Shown: positions 1 through 9,039, counted from the stretch's first letter. The stretch is 64,000 nucleotides of DNA from Bacillus sp. RAR_GA_16 (GCF_020165985.1 NZ_JAIUKZ010000015.1:496001-560000); one strand, 5' to 3'. Translations and numbers: made by a program. Notes: generated by a model not told the origin, from the letters alone.

Positions 1-349
1 TATGCCCTTCTTTCACCATTCGCTTCACCAAATCAGGTTGATCTTTCAAATAATGTCCCGTTACAAAAAATGTAGCCGGCACCTTTTCTGTTTTTAACAC
101 GTCTAAGATTTCATCCGTATAGCCGTTTTCATATCCATTATCAAAAGTCATATAAAGTTCTTTTTGATTCGAATCACCAATAAAGTAGCTGTCATATGGC
201 TTAAGTAATTCTTGAAATTCAGGTTCTGTCGTAGCAGGTGAATGGTTTTTACTCCGTTTAAAATACCAATCATGCGATTGATTGTCCATCGCATATGTTC
301 CTGTCATCGTTCCAAGAAATAGAGTGAGCGTGAGTACAATTATTTTCAT
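1..349 (-). CDS. pdaA: Polysaccharide deacetylase, delta-lactam-forming (PdaA-type), N-terminal part
   Basis: The gene begins at ATG 349 behind AAGGAGGG and runs off the left edge, so only about 116 residues are visible. They show a signal peptide (MKIIVLTLTLFLGT...), a mature N-terminus with HDWYFKRS, and the start of a NodB-type deacetylase fold. The hallmark is YMTFDNGYENGYT, where the catalytic Asp sits in the TFDNGYEN variant typical of PdaA rather than the usual TFDDG. PdaA removes the N-acetyl group of muramic acid during muramic-delta-lactam formation in spore cortex. That role comes from the family. The next gene being yfkD-like fits the pdaA-yfk region of B. subtilis. Confidence 0.85.
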   Translation of the reverse strand, partial: MKIIVLTLTLFLGTMTGTYAMDNQSHDWYFKRSKNHSPATTEPEFQELLKPYDSYFIGDSNQKELYMTFDNGYENGYTDEILDVLKTEKVPATFFVTGHYLKDQPDLVKRMVKEGH

Positions 350-454
350 CGAAACCCTCCTTCTTTATCCCCGTATTTAGTGTGTGACGTTTAACCTGTT
401 TTCTTTCTTCATTCCTATGGATCGTTCTTAGGAAATTCTCTCCATTCAACGATC

Positions 455-487
455 TTAAAAAAATAACCAGCCATTTAGCTGGTTATT
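455..487 (-). terminator. Rho-independent terminator of the yfkD-like gene
   Basis: AATAACCAGC and GCTGGTTATT pair around a six-base loop. Read on the minus strand the stem is followed by a run of T. The stem overlaps the stop codon of the gene. Confidence 0.85.
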
Positions 488-1277
488 GACGGGTATTGAA
501 TTCAAAACTTAAATAGTCTTGAACCGGAATCCAAGCACCGATTCCCTGTTGCGTTACATTGCGCACTTCTAGTTTCATTTTGCTTCCTTTTAGCACTAGA
601 TATACTTCACCATAGGTTACTTTTCCTTTTTCATTAACGGCTGGGACATAGCTCGTTAACGTCCCATAATTCTTTGCACTAACATTATAAACGTTTCCTT
701 TTTTTGTATCTTTCCCAATCATTGTTTGAAAAGAGAGAGAGAGCTTCGTTTTCTCCGATGCTTTCATCATCATCATTTTCTTCACATCTTCACTATCAGG
801 AATAGAAGCTGTTAAGCCACCGTTTACTTTTTTCTCTTCTTCTTGACGGTAAGTCATTTGGACAGGACCACTGCCACCTCGATTATCCACTCGATTTACA
901 TTCGCCTGCTTATATTGCCAATTAACATTTGTTTCAGCAGAATCGTAATTCAAAGCCCACTTGCCTAAGTAGATACTCGCACGATAGCCTATTGCAAGCT
1001 TGGATGGTGAAATCGAAGAATCATTTAAGATTTGGATAAGCTCAGGGTTCTCAATTCGAACATCAGCGGAACCTGTCAACTCTTTCGTTAATTCACTCGG
1101 CTGTAAAGTCGGTAAATCTTGCGCGGGATTCGGGTAAGTGTTTTCCTTTGAAATATTGACCGTAGAATCCGGAACTTGTAGCGCTTGGTTGTTCCCCGCT
1201 TTCTTCCCCTCCGCAGCTAACGTATTTAGTGGCGAGATAACGGTTAAGAGCAGGATGATTAAGGCTAATTTCTTCAT
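483..1277 (-). CDS. yfkD: YfkD-like exported protein
   Basis: About 264 residues from ATG 1277, chosen because AAGGAG lies seven bases upstream and a clean signal peptide (MKKLALIILLLTVISPLNTLAA) follows. The mature part is polar, with a conserved-looking segment IGYRASIYLGKWALNYDS near residue 100 and a C-terminus ending in SFEFNTRQ. Length and sequence resemble the YfkD family, whose function is unknown. The neighbour pdaA supports the match, since the two lie in the same region in B. subtilis. It probably acts at the cell envelope; no catalytic motif is visible. Confidence 0.7.
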   Translation of the reverse strand: MKKLALIILLLTVISPLNTLAAEGKKAGNNQALQVPDSTVNISKENTYPNPAQDLPTLQPSELTKELTGSADVRIENPELIQILNDSSISPSKLAIGYRASIYLGKWALNYDSAETNVNWQYKQANVNRVDNRGGSGPVQMTYRQEEEKKVNGGLTASIPDSEDVKKMMMMKASEKTKLSLSFQTMIGKDTKKGNVYNVSAKNYGTLTSYVPAVNEKGKVTYGEVYLVLKGSKMKLEVRNVTQQGIGAWIPVQDYLSFEFNTRQ

Positions 1278-1395
1278 TTTTATTCTCCTTTGTTCGCAAC
1301 TGTTCATACAGGATATTTCAGAGTCTTATTTGTATTTTTTCTAGAAACCTGTCTTTTATCCAACAAAGTGTAATATTTAAGTTCCATCCATATAC

Positions 1396-1422
1396 AAAAA
1401 AAATGAACGCTTACGCGTTCAT
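1396..1422 (-). terminator. Terminator of the YczE-like gene
   Basis: ATGAACGC-TTAC-GCGTTCAT stem followed by eight T on the minus strand. It overlaps the end of the coding region. Confidence 0.85.
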
Positions 1423-2004
1423 TCTCTCAAAAGTAGGATAGAAAAACTGTACAAGTGGGCCAATTCCAAAGGTAATGGCCAATGTCCCAATTCCGATTGG
1501 CCCTCCTAATATAACAGCTGCAAGAAGCGCAAGGAGTTCACCAATTGTTTTTGAAGTTCGAATGCTTAAACCTGTTTTATGATGAATGGCGAGCATTAGC
1601 CCATCAATCGGAATAACAGCAAACTTCGCTTGAAGATAGATTGCGATTCCAAGTCCAATGAGAACCATCCCAATTGCAAAAACAGCATAGGCTAGAAAGA
1701 TATCTGTAATCGTCCAGTTTGCAAACAATGTTAACAACCAAAAATCAATAAATAAACCCGTTACAATGATTGTAATAAGAGCAAAGAAATCAGGCCAAGC
1801 TCTCATTAGTATGGCATTAACAATAATTAAGATAATCCCAACAAGAATGACCCAACTACCAACGGTAAAGCCGATTGTTTCAGACAATCCTACGTTAAGA
1901 GCATCCCATGCTCCTGCACCTATATCTGATTTAATCGTTAAGGTTATTCCAGCCGTCAATACGAATAAGCCGATCACATAGAACAAAAAGCGCTTCATTT
2001 TCAA
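1411..2004 (-). CDS. YczE/YitT-type integral membrane protein
   Basis: About 197 residues with five or six hydrophobic segments beginning MKRFLFYVIGLFVLTAGITL. The motif IKSDIGAGAWDALNVGLS near residue 30 is typical of YczE/YyaS/YitT-type membrane proteins, whose transport or regulatory role is unclear. The start is uncertain: TTG 2004 has AGAGG ten bases upstream, and ATG 1998 is two codons further in. The reading frame stays open to an ATG at 2040, but that start has no good ribosome site. No operon partner is evident. Confidence 0.75.
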   Translation of the reverse strand: MKMKRFLFYVIGLFVLTAGITLTIKSDIGAGAWDALNVGLSETIGFTVGSWVILVGIILIIVNAILMRAWPDFFALITIIVTGLFIDFWLLTLFANWTITDIFLAYAVFAIGMVLIGLGIAIYLQAKFAVIPIDGLMLAIHHKTGLSIRTSKTIGELLALLAAVILGGPIGIGTLAITFGIGPLVQFFYPTFERMNA

Positions 2005-2091
2005 AATTTGGCATCCTCTCTCTAACTGCATAGACTCCATTGTCCATTGTAACGCAGAAATCAGTAAGAGGACGACCTTTTCCTTTAGCCA

Positions 2092-3474
2092 TTATGCATT
2101 ATTTTTCTTTTGCATTTTCTCGGTGTTAGGATTTTGTTTCTCTTCAAACAATTCAATTTCACGCCACTTTCCATAACGATAATAAGCAATGGCGAATAGA
2201 CTTGAAATAATAAAGCTAACACCTATTCCATAGGCAATCCCTTCTTCTCCTAGCCATGTTGAAAACAAGTAAGTGAGCGGTACTCGGAGGACCCAGAATG
2301 AAATGATATTCAGGACAAGTACTTGAAACATCGCCCCGGCGGCTTTCACGACGCCGTTTAACACAAAGTTAATTCCAAGAAACGGGTAGAAAAAGGCTAC
2401 TGTTTTTAAGTAACTTTTGCCAAAAGCAATGGTCGCTGGATCGTCAATAAATAGACGAATCATTGATTCAGCAGCGAAAAAGATGATGGCGCTTATTGTG
2501 AAAGAGACGGAAAGAATTAAGATAATGCCATTTTTGGAGATGGAAGAAACTCTCTCCCATTTCCCTGAGCCAATATTCTGTCCAGCCATACTGTTTACCG
2601 CTGCTCCAAGAGTAAATGCCGGCAACATGATGATACGATCAAGCCTTTGGGCTGCTCCAAATCCTGCCACAACTTGTGTACCAAAGCTCGCTACAATTCC
2701 CATAATTGCTGTCACTCCAGCAGAAACAGTCATCATTTGTAGCCCGGCAGGAATTCCAAGTTTGGATATTCGCTTAATTTCTTTCCAGTCAGGGACATGA
2801 GGAACTGTAAATGGTATTTTAGATTTCCATATCGAATAAATAACGCCATACAAAAAGGCTGCACCTTGAGAAAGGATTGTCGCATAAGCTGCACCTTCAA
2901 TTCCCCAGTTAAAATAAGAAATAAACAATGGGTCCAAAGCGGTATTCAAAATAACGGCAAACAGGACAAAACGAATCGGTGTTTTACTATCCCCAAGCGC
3001 ACGTAAAACCGTTCCGATAAAGTTATAACCAAATAAAAAAAGAATTCCAAGGAAATTTATTCGCAAATACGCTTTCGTACTTTCAAAAATTTCATCTGGT
3101 GTTCCTAAAAACTTTAGGATGGGGTGCGTGAAAAGAAAACCGATGACACCAAAGAAGACGGAAAGCATTGTTAAAACGACAACAAACGCATTTAACGATT
3201 CAACTAAACCGTTCTGATCCGATGCGCCTTTCTGTTGAGACAACACCGTTAACGTCGCACTATTTACACCGATGATGAAGGAGAGAACGGTGAAGATCAC
3301 TGGAGCAGCAATTGATATAGCTCCAAGCGCATTGGCACCAAGTAAATTCCCTACCCAGATGCTATCAATGAACTGATAAGACGTTTGCAATAAGTTTGTG
3401 AAGAAGATAGGTAACGAAAAAAAGACCATTTGTTTTGCAATATTACCTTGAGTAAAGTCATATGTTTTGTTCAT
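2092..3474 (-). CDS. MATE family multidrug/Na+ antiporter
   Basis: 460 residues with twelve predicted membrane segments in two homologous halves. The N-terminus (NIAKQMVFFSLPIFFTNLLQ) and the segment SIWVGNLLGANALGAIS are typical of MatE domains, as is the second-half AGFGAAQRLDRIIMLPAF. MATE proteins export cationic drugs or toxic metabolites using Na+ or H+ gradients; the substrate cannot be told from sequence. Start ATG 3474 has AAGG upstream. It is divergent from the stress protein gene at 3654 and has no adjacent regulator. Confidence 0.88.
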   Translation of the reverse strand: MNKTYDFTQGNIAKQMVFFSLPIFFTNLLQTSYQFIDSIWVGNLLGANALGAISIAAPVIFTVLSFIIGVNSATLTVLSQQKGASDQNGLVESLNAFVVVLTMLSVFFGVIGFLFTHPILKFLGTPDEIFESTKAYLRINFLGILFLFGYNFIGTVLRALGDSKTPIRFVLFAVILNTALDPLFISYFNWGIEGAAYATILSQGAAFLYGVIYSIWKSKIPFTVPHVPDWKEIKRISKLGIPAGLQMMTVSAGVTAIMGIVASFGTQVVAGFGAAQRLDRIIMLPAFTLGAAVNSMAGQNIGSGKWERVSSISKNGIILILSVSFTISAIIFFAAESMIRLFIDDPATIAFGKSYLKTVAFFYPFLGINFVLNGVVKAAGAMFQVLVLNIISFWVLRVPLTYLFSTWLGEEGIAYGIGVSFIISSLFAIAYYRYGKWREIELFEEKQNPNTEKMQKKNNA

Positions 3475-3653
3475 CTAATTACCTTCTTACCTGTCATTTT
3501 AAAATCTCACTATGCTATACCCCTAGTATTGGTTTAAAAAACGATGGAATGCGCTAGAATCGTTTGAAAGAAATAATGGCATATTCAGGCGTTTTAGAAT
3601 TTGAAAATAGAGGAAGATTAAGACTAGAGTTAAATTCGAAAGGAGAATTTGTA

Positions 3654-4082
3654 ATGGCAATGTCTCAAACTGAACTAAAAAATAAGGTTTTAAGTATTTT
3701 CGATTCTCACTATGTTGGTACGTTAAGCACAGTGAAGGATAATAAACCTCATTCGCGTTTTATGACTTTCTTCCATGATGAACTTACGTTAATGACACCT
3801 ACTAGTAAGGAAACACACAAAGTGGAGGATATTGAGCAGAACAAAAATGTACATGTTCTACTTGGTTATGATGGCGAAGGTTGGCATGATCGTTTTGTAG
3901 AAGTACAGGGACAGGTTACAATCGATGACTCTAAAGAAACAAAGGAAAAGCTATGGGGGGATCAACTAAAACGCTGGTTTGACTCACCTGAAGATCCGAA
4001 CTACATCGTCCTTAAAATCAAACCAGATACAATCCGCCTTATGAACGAAGGAGAAAATACTCCAGAAACGCTAGAACTATAG
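3654..4082 (+). CDS. ydaG: General stress protein 26-like, pyridoxamine-phosphate-oxidase fold
   Basis: 142 residues from ATG 3654 behind AAAGGAG; the upstream in-frame extension lacks a ribosome site. The sequence shows the split beta-barrel flavin-binding fold: HYVGTLSTVKDNKPHSRFMTFFHDELTLMTPTSKETHKVEDIEQN is very close in character to GS26/YdaG. In B. subtilis YdaG belongs to the sigma-B regulon. FMN or another cofactor is likely bound, but the reaction is unknown. A single-gene unit, closed by the terminator at 4100-4137. Confidence 0.82.
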   Translation: MAMSQTELKNKVLSIFDSHYVGTLSTVKDNKPHSRFMTFFHDELTLMTPTSKETHKVEDIEQNKNVHVLLGYDGEGWHDRFVEVQGQVTIDDSKETKEKLWGDQLKRWFDSPEDPNYIVLKIKPDTIRLMNEGENTPETLEL

Positions 4083-4099
4083 AGGAGACATCCAATAGA

Positions 4100-4137
4100 A
4101 CGAAAGAAGGGACACGCTCTGTGTCCCTTCTTTCGTT
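4100..4137. terminator. Bidirectional terminator between convergent genes
   Basis: Near-perfect stem ACGAAAGAAGGGACAC / GTGTCCCTTCTTTCGT with a five-base loop (GCTCT), between the stress protein gene and osmC. Confidence 0.92.
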
Positions 4138-4139
4138 TC

Positions 4140-4532
4140 TTATTCAGCTACAATATCAAAGGATTCTTCCAAATCTATGCTACCAATAACGGATTGGGCC
4201 ATAGAGCAATGCTTTTTCGTTAATTCAAGCGCTCTTTCTACTTTCTTTTCATCCAAATCACCGAATAACGTAAAGTGAAGGTGGATTTTTTCAACACGGT
4301 TTGCTTCTTCTTGATTACGTGTAACATCGGCTTTTATTTTAATATCTTCATAGTTCATTCGCTTTTTATCAAGAATCTGTCGAAGTACACCACCACTACA
4401 AACTGCTACAGACGAAACAAGCAGCTGGTATGGGCGAAAGCCAAACTGTTCATCTCCAGATATATGAAGTGTTCCATATTCAAAATCAGCAGTAAAACCT
4501 GTTTCTTCTTTTTTCATGTTAAATTCCAACAT
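4140..4532 (-). CDS. OsmC family peroxide-reductase-like protein
   Basis: About 130 residues. ATG 4532 is preferred because GAGGAG lies five bases before it; a GTG at 4538 touches the ribosome site. Features of OsmC/Ohr proteins are visible: GFRPYQLLVSSVAVCSGGVLRQIL carries the first redox Cys, and KKHCSMAQSV near residue 108 carries the second. These two cysteines reduce organic hydroperoxides in the family. The protein is of the short YhfA-like type. It is divergent from an MFS gene. Confidence 0.85.
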   Translation of the reverse strand: MLEFNMKKEETGFTADFEYGTLHISGDEQFGFRPYQLLVSSVAVCSGGVLRQILDKKRMNYEDIKIKADVTRNQEEANRVEKIHLHFTLFGDLDEKKVERALELTKKHCSMAQSVIGSIDLEESFDIVAE

Positions 4533-4671
4533 GCTCACTCCTCGTAAGTAGACGTTGCTCTTATTTTAAATCACGAAAGAGAAAATTGCGAACGGTAGCC
4601 CTTTTCTTCCCATTCTATTATAATGGCACTGATAAGAATTTCCTTTTTTGGCCAGATGGAGTGTGAACAAT

Positions 4672-5844
4672 ATGTTCGAATCAAAACGCTATCGTTTCCT
4701 TGTTCTAATTTCGATTGTCTTTATTTCAGGCTATTCTCAAGGGATGTTACTCCCACTATTATCCATACTTTTAGAGGAAGCTGGGGTTTCGTCAAGCATG
4801 AATGGGCTAAATGCTTCTGCTCTCTATATTGGCATATTGTTTGCCTCTCCATTTATCGAAAAGCCCGTTCGAAAATATGGATACAAACCAGCTATTGCTG
4901 TCGGACTTTTCTTCGTAATGGTCTCCATTACGTTAATTCCGTTCTGGCAGGCATTTTGGTTCTGGTTTATCTTAAGAGTAATTGTAGGAATTGGGGATAA
5001 TCTTCTCCACTTTGCAACTCAGCTCTGGATTACAACGACAACTCACAAAGAAAAGCGGGGGCGGAACATTGCCATTTATGGATCCGCATTTGGACTTGGC
5101 TTTGCTGCTGGACCACTTTCCACCATTCTTGTTGAGTATTCCATTTTTCTTCCGTTCTTACTAGCTTCCGGGATCGCCTGTGTTACCTGGCTGTTGCTCT
5201 CAAAAATTAAGAATGAGTTTCCTGATCCATTAGCTCATGGTTCTGAGCGAGTGCTTTCAAAATATGCTCACGTGTTAAAAATCGGGTGGGTAGCCCTCTT
5301 ACCTTCTTTTGGTTACGGTTTCCTCGAAGCATCTCTTCACGGAAATTTTCCAGTTTATGCGCTTCGAGCTGGGCTCGACGTAAAAGCAGTGTCGATTCTA
5401 CTTCCTGCTTTTGTTGTAGGCAGTCTCGTTTTTCAGATGCCACTTGGAATCATTAGTGATAAATTCGGACGTAAAAACGTTTTACTTATTAGTATTCTAA
5501 TCGGATGGGTTTGTTTTTCTGGTGCCATTTTCACAACATCCATCCCATTACTTTTTACTCTGTTTTTCCTATCAGGCATGATGGTTGGATCGCTTTTTTC
5601 CTTAAGTATCACCTACTTAGCAGACCTACTTCCAAATAGCCTACTACCGACAGGAAACATTCTAGCTGGCATTTTCTTTGGAATTGGCAGTATACTTGGC
5701 CCATATCTTGGCGGTGTTTTTATTGATTGGTTTGCAAGAGGAAGTATTTTTTATGCGATTAGCGGTATGTTGCTAAGCTTATTCATTGCAACCGCTTTTC
5801 ATAAAAATCCTCAGCGAATAGAGAATATTCCACTTTATGAGTAA
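4672..5844 (+). CDS. MFS transporter
   Basis: 390 residues from ATG 4672, with GGAG ten bases upstream; a TTG at 4648 is possible but has no site. About twelve hydrophobic helices are present, with the MFS loop motif ISDKFGRKNVL between helices 8 and 9 and a looser copy EKPVRKYGYKPAI early on. The C-terminal part LPTGNILAGIFFGIGSILGPYLGG is typical of the drug or sugar exporter branches. Substrate unknown. No terminator is obvious before the next promoter. Confidence 0.8.
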   Translation: MFESKRYRFLVLISIVFISGYSQGMLLPLLSILLEEAGVSSSMNGLNASALYIGILFASPFIEKPVRKYGYKPAIAVGLFFVMVSITLIPFWQAFWFWFILRVIVGIGDNLLHFATQLWITTTTHKEKRGRNIAIYGSAFGLGFAAGPLSTILVEYSIFLPFLLASGIACVTWLLLSKIKNEFPDPLAHGSERVLSKYAHVLKIGWVALLPSFGYGFLEASLHGNFPVYALRAGLDVKAVSILLPAFVVGSLVFQMPLGIISDKFGRKNVLLISILIGWVCFSGAIFTTSIPLLFTLFFLSGMMVGSLFSLSITYLADLLPNSLLPTGNILAGIFFGIGSILGPYLGGVFIDWFARGSIFYAISGMLLSLFIATAFHKNPQRIENIPLYE

Positions 5845-5893
5845 AGAAACGTTTTATAGCCACTTTAATACTATATAGAATGAACCCTTTTCA

Positions 5894-5921
5894 TTGACTT
5901 ATGATGGATATGTACTATAAT
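5894..5921 (+). promoter_or_regulatory. Sigma-A promoter of the thioredoxin-like gene
   Basis: TTGACT (5894-5899), 16-base spacer, TATAAT (5916-5921). Transcription would start near 5928, just before the Fur/PerR-like box. Confidence 0.75.
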
Positions 5922-5937
5922 GATAACTGTGATTATC

Positions 5938-5952
5938 TGATAATGATTATAA
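5938..5952 (+). promoter_or_regulatory. Hybrid Fur/PerR-type operator
   Basis: TGATAATGATTATAA matches the 7-1-7 Fur consensus TGATAATNATTATCA at 13 of 14 informative bases and the PerR consensus TTATAATNATTATAA also at 13 of 14. The left half is Fur-type and the right half PerR-type. Its position just downstream of the likely start favours repression. Confidence 0.65.
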
Positions 5953-5982
5953 TTAATTCCGATCAAAGGAGTCGATACTAAA

Positions 5983-6441
5983 ATGAAACTACGCGAAGAA
6001 ATGCCCGAATTAGAAGGCGCGAAAGAATGGTTTAACGGAGAAGTTAAGAAAAGTGATCTCGTTGGCAATAAACCACTTACACTTATTCATTTCTGGTCAA
6101 TTAGCTGTGGTTTATGTAAAGAAGCGATGCCAATGGTAAATGAATTTAGGGACGAGTATAGTGAGGACATGAACGTTGTCGCTGTGCACATGCCGCGTTC
6201 TGAAAAGGACCTAGATCTTGACGAAATCAAAAAGGTGGCAGATGAGCATGATATTAGCCAACCAATCTTCGTCGATAGCGATCACAAACTAACTGATGCG
6301 TTTGATAATCAATATGTTCCTGCTTACTACGTATTTGATTCAGAAGGTAAGCTACGCCATTTCCAAGCAGGTGGAGAAGGACGTAAAATGCTCACGAAAC
6401 GAATTACAAAACTTCTCGACAAAGCAAAAAAAGAAGATTAA
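5983..6441 (+). CDS. Cytosolic TlpA/thioredoxin-like protein with CGLC motif
   Basis: 152 residues from ATG 5983 behind AAAGGAG. A thioredoxin fold is visible: IHFWSISCGLCKEAMPMVNEF holds the redox pair C-G-L-C near residues 43-46, and the cis-proline is in NQYVPAYYVFDSEG. There is no signal peptide or membrane anchor, unlike ResA or StoA, so it should act in the cytoplasm. The helical insert DLDLDEIKKVADEHDISQPIFVDSD is typical of the TlpA/AhpC-TSA-like branch. The upstream promoter carries a Fur/PerR-like box, so expression probably rises on iron limitation or peroxide. The reducing partner is unknown. Confidence 0.8.
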   Translation: MKLREEMPELEGAKEWFNGEVKKSDLVGNKPLTLIHFWSISCGLCKEAMPMVNEFRDEYSEDMNVVAVHMPRSEKDLDLDEIKKVADEHDISQPIFVDSDHKLTDAFDNQYVPAYYVFDSEGKLRHFQAGGEGRKMLTKRITKLLDKAKKED

Positions 6442-6451
6442 AGCAAAAGAG

Positions 6452-6477
6452 AAAGGCAGCATTTCGCTGCCTTTTTT
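6452..6477. terminator. Terminator after the thioredoxin-like gene
   Basis: AAAGGCAGC-ATTTC-GCTGCCTTT followed by T-rich sequence. Its right edge touches the corrected stop of the convergent VanZ-like gene. Confidence 0.88.
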
Positions 6478-6938
6478 ATTTTGTCTTTTTTATTTTTCGG
6501 TAAGTGCCAAGGATGATGCGAAACGCGACATAGCCTACTATTGCTCCAAGAGCATTTAAAAGAATATCGTCTATATCAAAAATACGGTGAGCGACAAAGT
6601 ACTGAAGTAATTCAATAACTGTACTTGTCGAAAAACCAATGAGACCAACGATAAGTACTGATTCTACCCTTTCTACTCACACATGGCATCAAAAATCCAA
6701 GTGGCATAAACAATAAAATATTCCCAATAATATTCTTTAAGATTAGCCAATAGCTTCCGCTTTCCCACATGAGCTTAATACTATCAAATAGGACAAGATT
6801 AACTGACTTCCCATACGGATAGTAATTGTAAATAAACAATGTCGCATAGAAAAGCGCAAGTAAGTAGATACCTAACGCGAAAGATCCACCTCTCCTTACC
6901 CACTTTTGAGTTGACACACCTTCACTCTGAGTCTGCAT
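6476..6938 (-). pseudogene. VanZ-like membrane protein gene with a one-base frameshift
   Basis: From ATG 6938 (AGGGAG upstream) the frame encodes a VanZ-like N-terminus, including KNIIGNILLFMPLGFLMP, and then loses the family pattern. Another frame continues with LIVGLIGFSTSTVIELLQYF and RIFDIDDILLNALGA, the VanZ C-terminal signature, to a stop at 6476. Removing one base at the GATTC at 6660-6664 (giving GATC) joins the two into about 154 residues with four or five membrane helices. VanZ-like proteins of Bacillaceae have no settled function beyond a weak teicoplanin link. Because five other genes break in the same way, a sequencing artefact is likely. Confidence 0.75.
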
Positions 6939-7038
6939 AATCTCTGTCTCTCCCTATTCTTCAGATGCCTTATGGCCTGTCTATATGCTATAGTATTCTA
7001 TACAAAATATGTTCATGTAACAAAATTGAGGTGAAACG

Positions 7039-8212
7039 ATGTCGAGCTCCAAAGAAAACGTCTTATTGCAATTATCTTCAGACCTGAACAACTATAACAT
7101 TCCTTATTTTTATATAAATGAAACAGCCCTATGGCTTCAAGGTGCAGTAGAAGCACCTCATTGTATAGCCGTTTCGGTGCAATGGGATGCATTTGAGTCG
7201 GTCATTCATGAATTCAATCAAACATATGACACTGTTGTCCCCATACACACTTCCGAAATGTCACATGCGATTCTATCAGATCGCAAACACATCCGTTCGT
7301 GTTGAATGTACATACAATACAGTCATTCGAACAAATCCTTACTTAGTCAACGTTTCTCTAGGAGATACGAGCGTCCCATGCCTTTCTCTTTACTACTATC
7401 AGCAGATTCCGGAGTGGCGATTGGCTGTTGAGACACACCTAAGGAACGTTCAGCAAAGCGTTACAGAGCAAAATAAAAAATCCTGGAACCAAAAAACCTA
7501 TGAGGCTTTATTAAATCGATTCGGTACTCCAGAAGAAGCAGCCACAAAGCTTAAAGATAATCCTTCTTCGCGCATTAAATCATTGTTGCCCTATCTTCCT
7601 TCTTTACAGGGAAAGAAAGTAGCCAACCTCATGGGTTCACATGGGATGAAAGCCACAGCAATGAGTCTTATGGGAGCCAATGTCACAGTCATTGATTTTT
7701 CGTATGAAAATGAACGGTACGCTAAAGAAATAGCTACCCATTGTGGGATTGATCTTACTTACATTGTAGCTGATATTTTAAAGATGGATTCTCACGATGG
7801 AGAATTTGATGTTATTGTAATGGAGCTAGGGATCTTACATTATTTCCTTGATCTTCACCCGTTGTTTAGAGTAGTGTCTCGCCTCTTAAAGAACGGCGGC
7901 ACCTTTGTCCTTCAAGACTTTCATCCGATTTCAACAAAGCTGATTACTTCCAAAGGAAAGAAGCACAAAGTAGATGGTAATTATTTTGATCCTACCATAC
8001 ACAAAACTGTGGTCGCCTATGAAAAGCACCTCACGGAGGATATGGAAGACAGTGTGGTTTTGCAGCGAAAGTGGACATTAGGGGAAATTCTAACAAGTAT
8101 GGCGGATGAAGGGCTTATTCTAAAACAGTTAACCGAAGAACCAAATATCAAACTGCATGATCGAGGCATTCCAAAAATCTTTACTGTTAATGCAACGAAA
8201 CATGTGGAATAA
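7039..8212 (+). pseudogene. SAM-dependent methyltransferase with N-terminal nucleotidyltransferase-like region, frameshifted
   Basis: The start at ATG 7039 follows GAGGTG. The first about 78 residues (ending in EMSHA) resemble a small nucleotidyltransferase-like fold. The frame then breaks, and a second frame carries TSVRVECTYNTVIRTNPYLVNV and a full class I methyltransferase: KKVANLMGSHGMKATAMSLMG is an atypical motif I, FDVIVMELGILHYF is motif IV, and LLKNGGTFVLQDFHP follows. Deleting one T at GATTC 7269-7273 restores a single frame of about 390 residues. The substrate is unknown. The frameshift belongs to the GATC-linked set. Confidence 0.72.
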
Positions 8213-8213
8213 A

Positions 8214-8237
8214 AAAAGCACCCGTTTGGGTGCTTTT
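8214..8237. terminator. Bidirectional terminator
   Basis: AAAAGCACCC-GTTT-GGGTGCTTTT between the convergent methyltransferase and VLRF1 genes. Confidence 0.9.
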
Positions 8238-8241
8238 CTCA

Positions 8242-9039
8242 TTACGATACGAGCGACTCAATCACTTCATCATCTCGTTTATCTGCATAATTTTTTCCGA
8301 CAACGATTGACTGCTTATTCATTAAGTCATTTAACTCATTAGCCTCTTCTTTTTCACCAGCTACATAAATTTTTTCCCACTGACGATTTTTTGCTTTTTT
8401 ATCAAGCTTCGCAGCCATTGATTTATACCATCTTTCACGATTCGCTTTTATGCGATCTTCATAAAGTTCTCGCTGTGCGGTACTCCCATTTCCAGAAATA
8501 TTCTCGTTTCCTGTTGTTCCTTCATAGATTCTCCAGTTGTCTTCATCGGGATCCCAAGCATACTCTTCACTCTTTGTTAAAAATCCAAGCTCTGTTTCAA
8601 GAATGCGAACATAATCATGATGAACAAGAATGATGCCTGTGTTCGGATAATCACTTTGTAACTTTTCTAATGCTTCAAGATGGGCTTCTTCTTCCCAGTA
8701 TATATTCGTTTCAACTGGTACCTGAGTACGCTCCACAAGCCATATCTGATCATCGGAAGAGGCAATAATAATAAGTCCACGTTTCAAATCATTCTCAATA
8801 CGATCAATTTCTTCTTGAATTTTCCCTTTTACTTTCTCATATTTTTCAAGTTCTTCTTTATTATCGCTTTGCTTTAAGTAGTCTTCAAAATTACGAAAGC
8901 CGTTTTTCAACTGAATTTTCCATTCTCCGTTTTGTCGGTCAGCGTCACGACGATCGGTATTCAAATACAAAGTCATCACCTTATCAGGCTTTTGAACCTG
9001 GGCATGTTTTAACTGATCTAGCTTTTCTTTTAATAACAT
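8242..9039 (-). CDS. VLRF1-type release-factor-like protein
   Basis: 265 residues from ATG 9039, immediately behind AAGGAGGAGAACA; an upstream in-frame start at 9057 precedes that site and is rejected. The sequence MTLYLNTDRRDADRQNGEWKIQLKNG and the later WLVERTQVPVETNIYW and GIILVHHDYVRILETELGFL match the bacterial VLRF1/aeRF1 superfamily. These proteins share the core of archaeal-eukaryotic release factor 1 and are proposed to act at stalled ribosomes. I see no GGQ motif, though STAQRELYEDRIKANRERWYKSMA is the basic helical segment in that position. Cytosolic, with a charged, coiled-coil-rich middle. Confidence 0.7.
   Translation of the reverse strand: MLLKEKLDQLKHAQVQKPDKVMTLYLNTDRRDADRQNGEWKIQLKNGFRNFEDYLKQSDNKEELEKYEKVKGKIQEEIDRIENDLKRGLIIIASSDDQIWLVERTQVPVETNIYWEEEAHLEALEKLQSDYPNTGIILVHHDYVRILETELGFLTKSEEYAWDPDEDNWRIYEGTTGNENISGNGSTAQRELYEDRIKANRERWYKSMAAKLDKKAKNRQWEKIYVAGEKEEANELNDLMNKQSIVVGKNYADKRDDEVIESLVS

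Noticed and set aside
3525-3560. Sigma-B-type promoter before the GS26-like gene (GTTTAA followed by a -10)
   Set aside because: A GTTTAA is present, but no GGGTAT-like -10 is found at the correct spacing.
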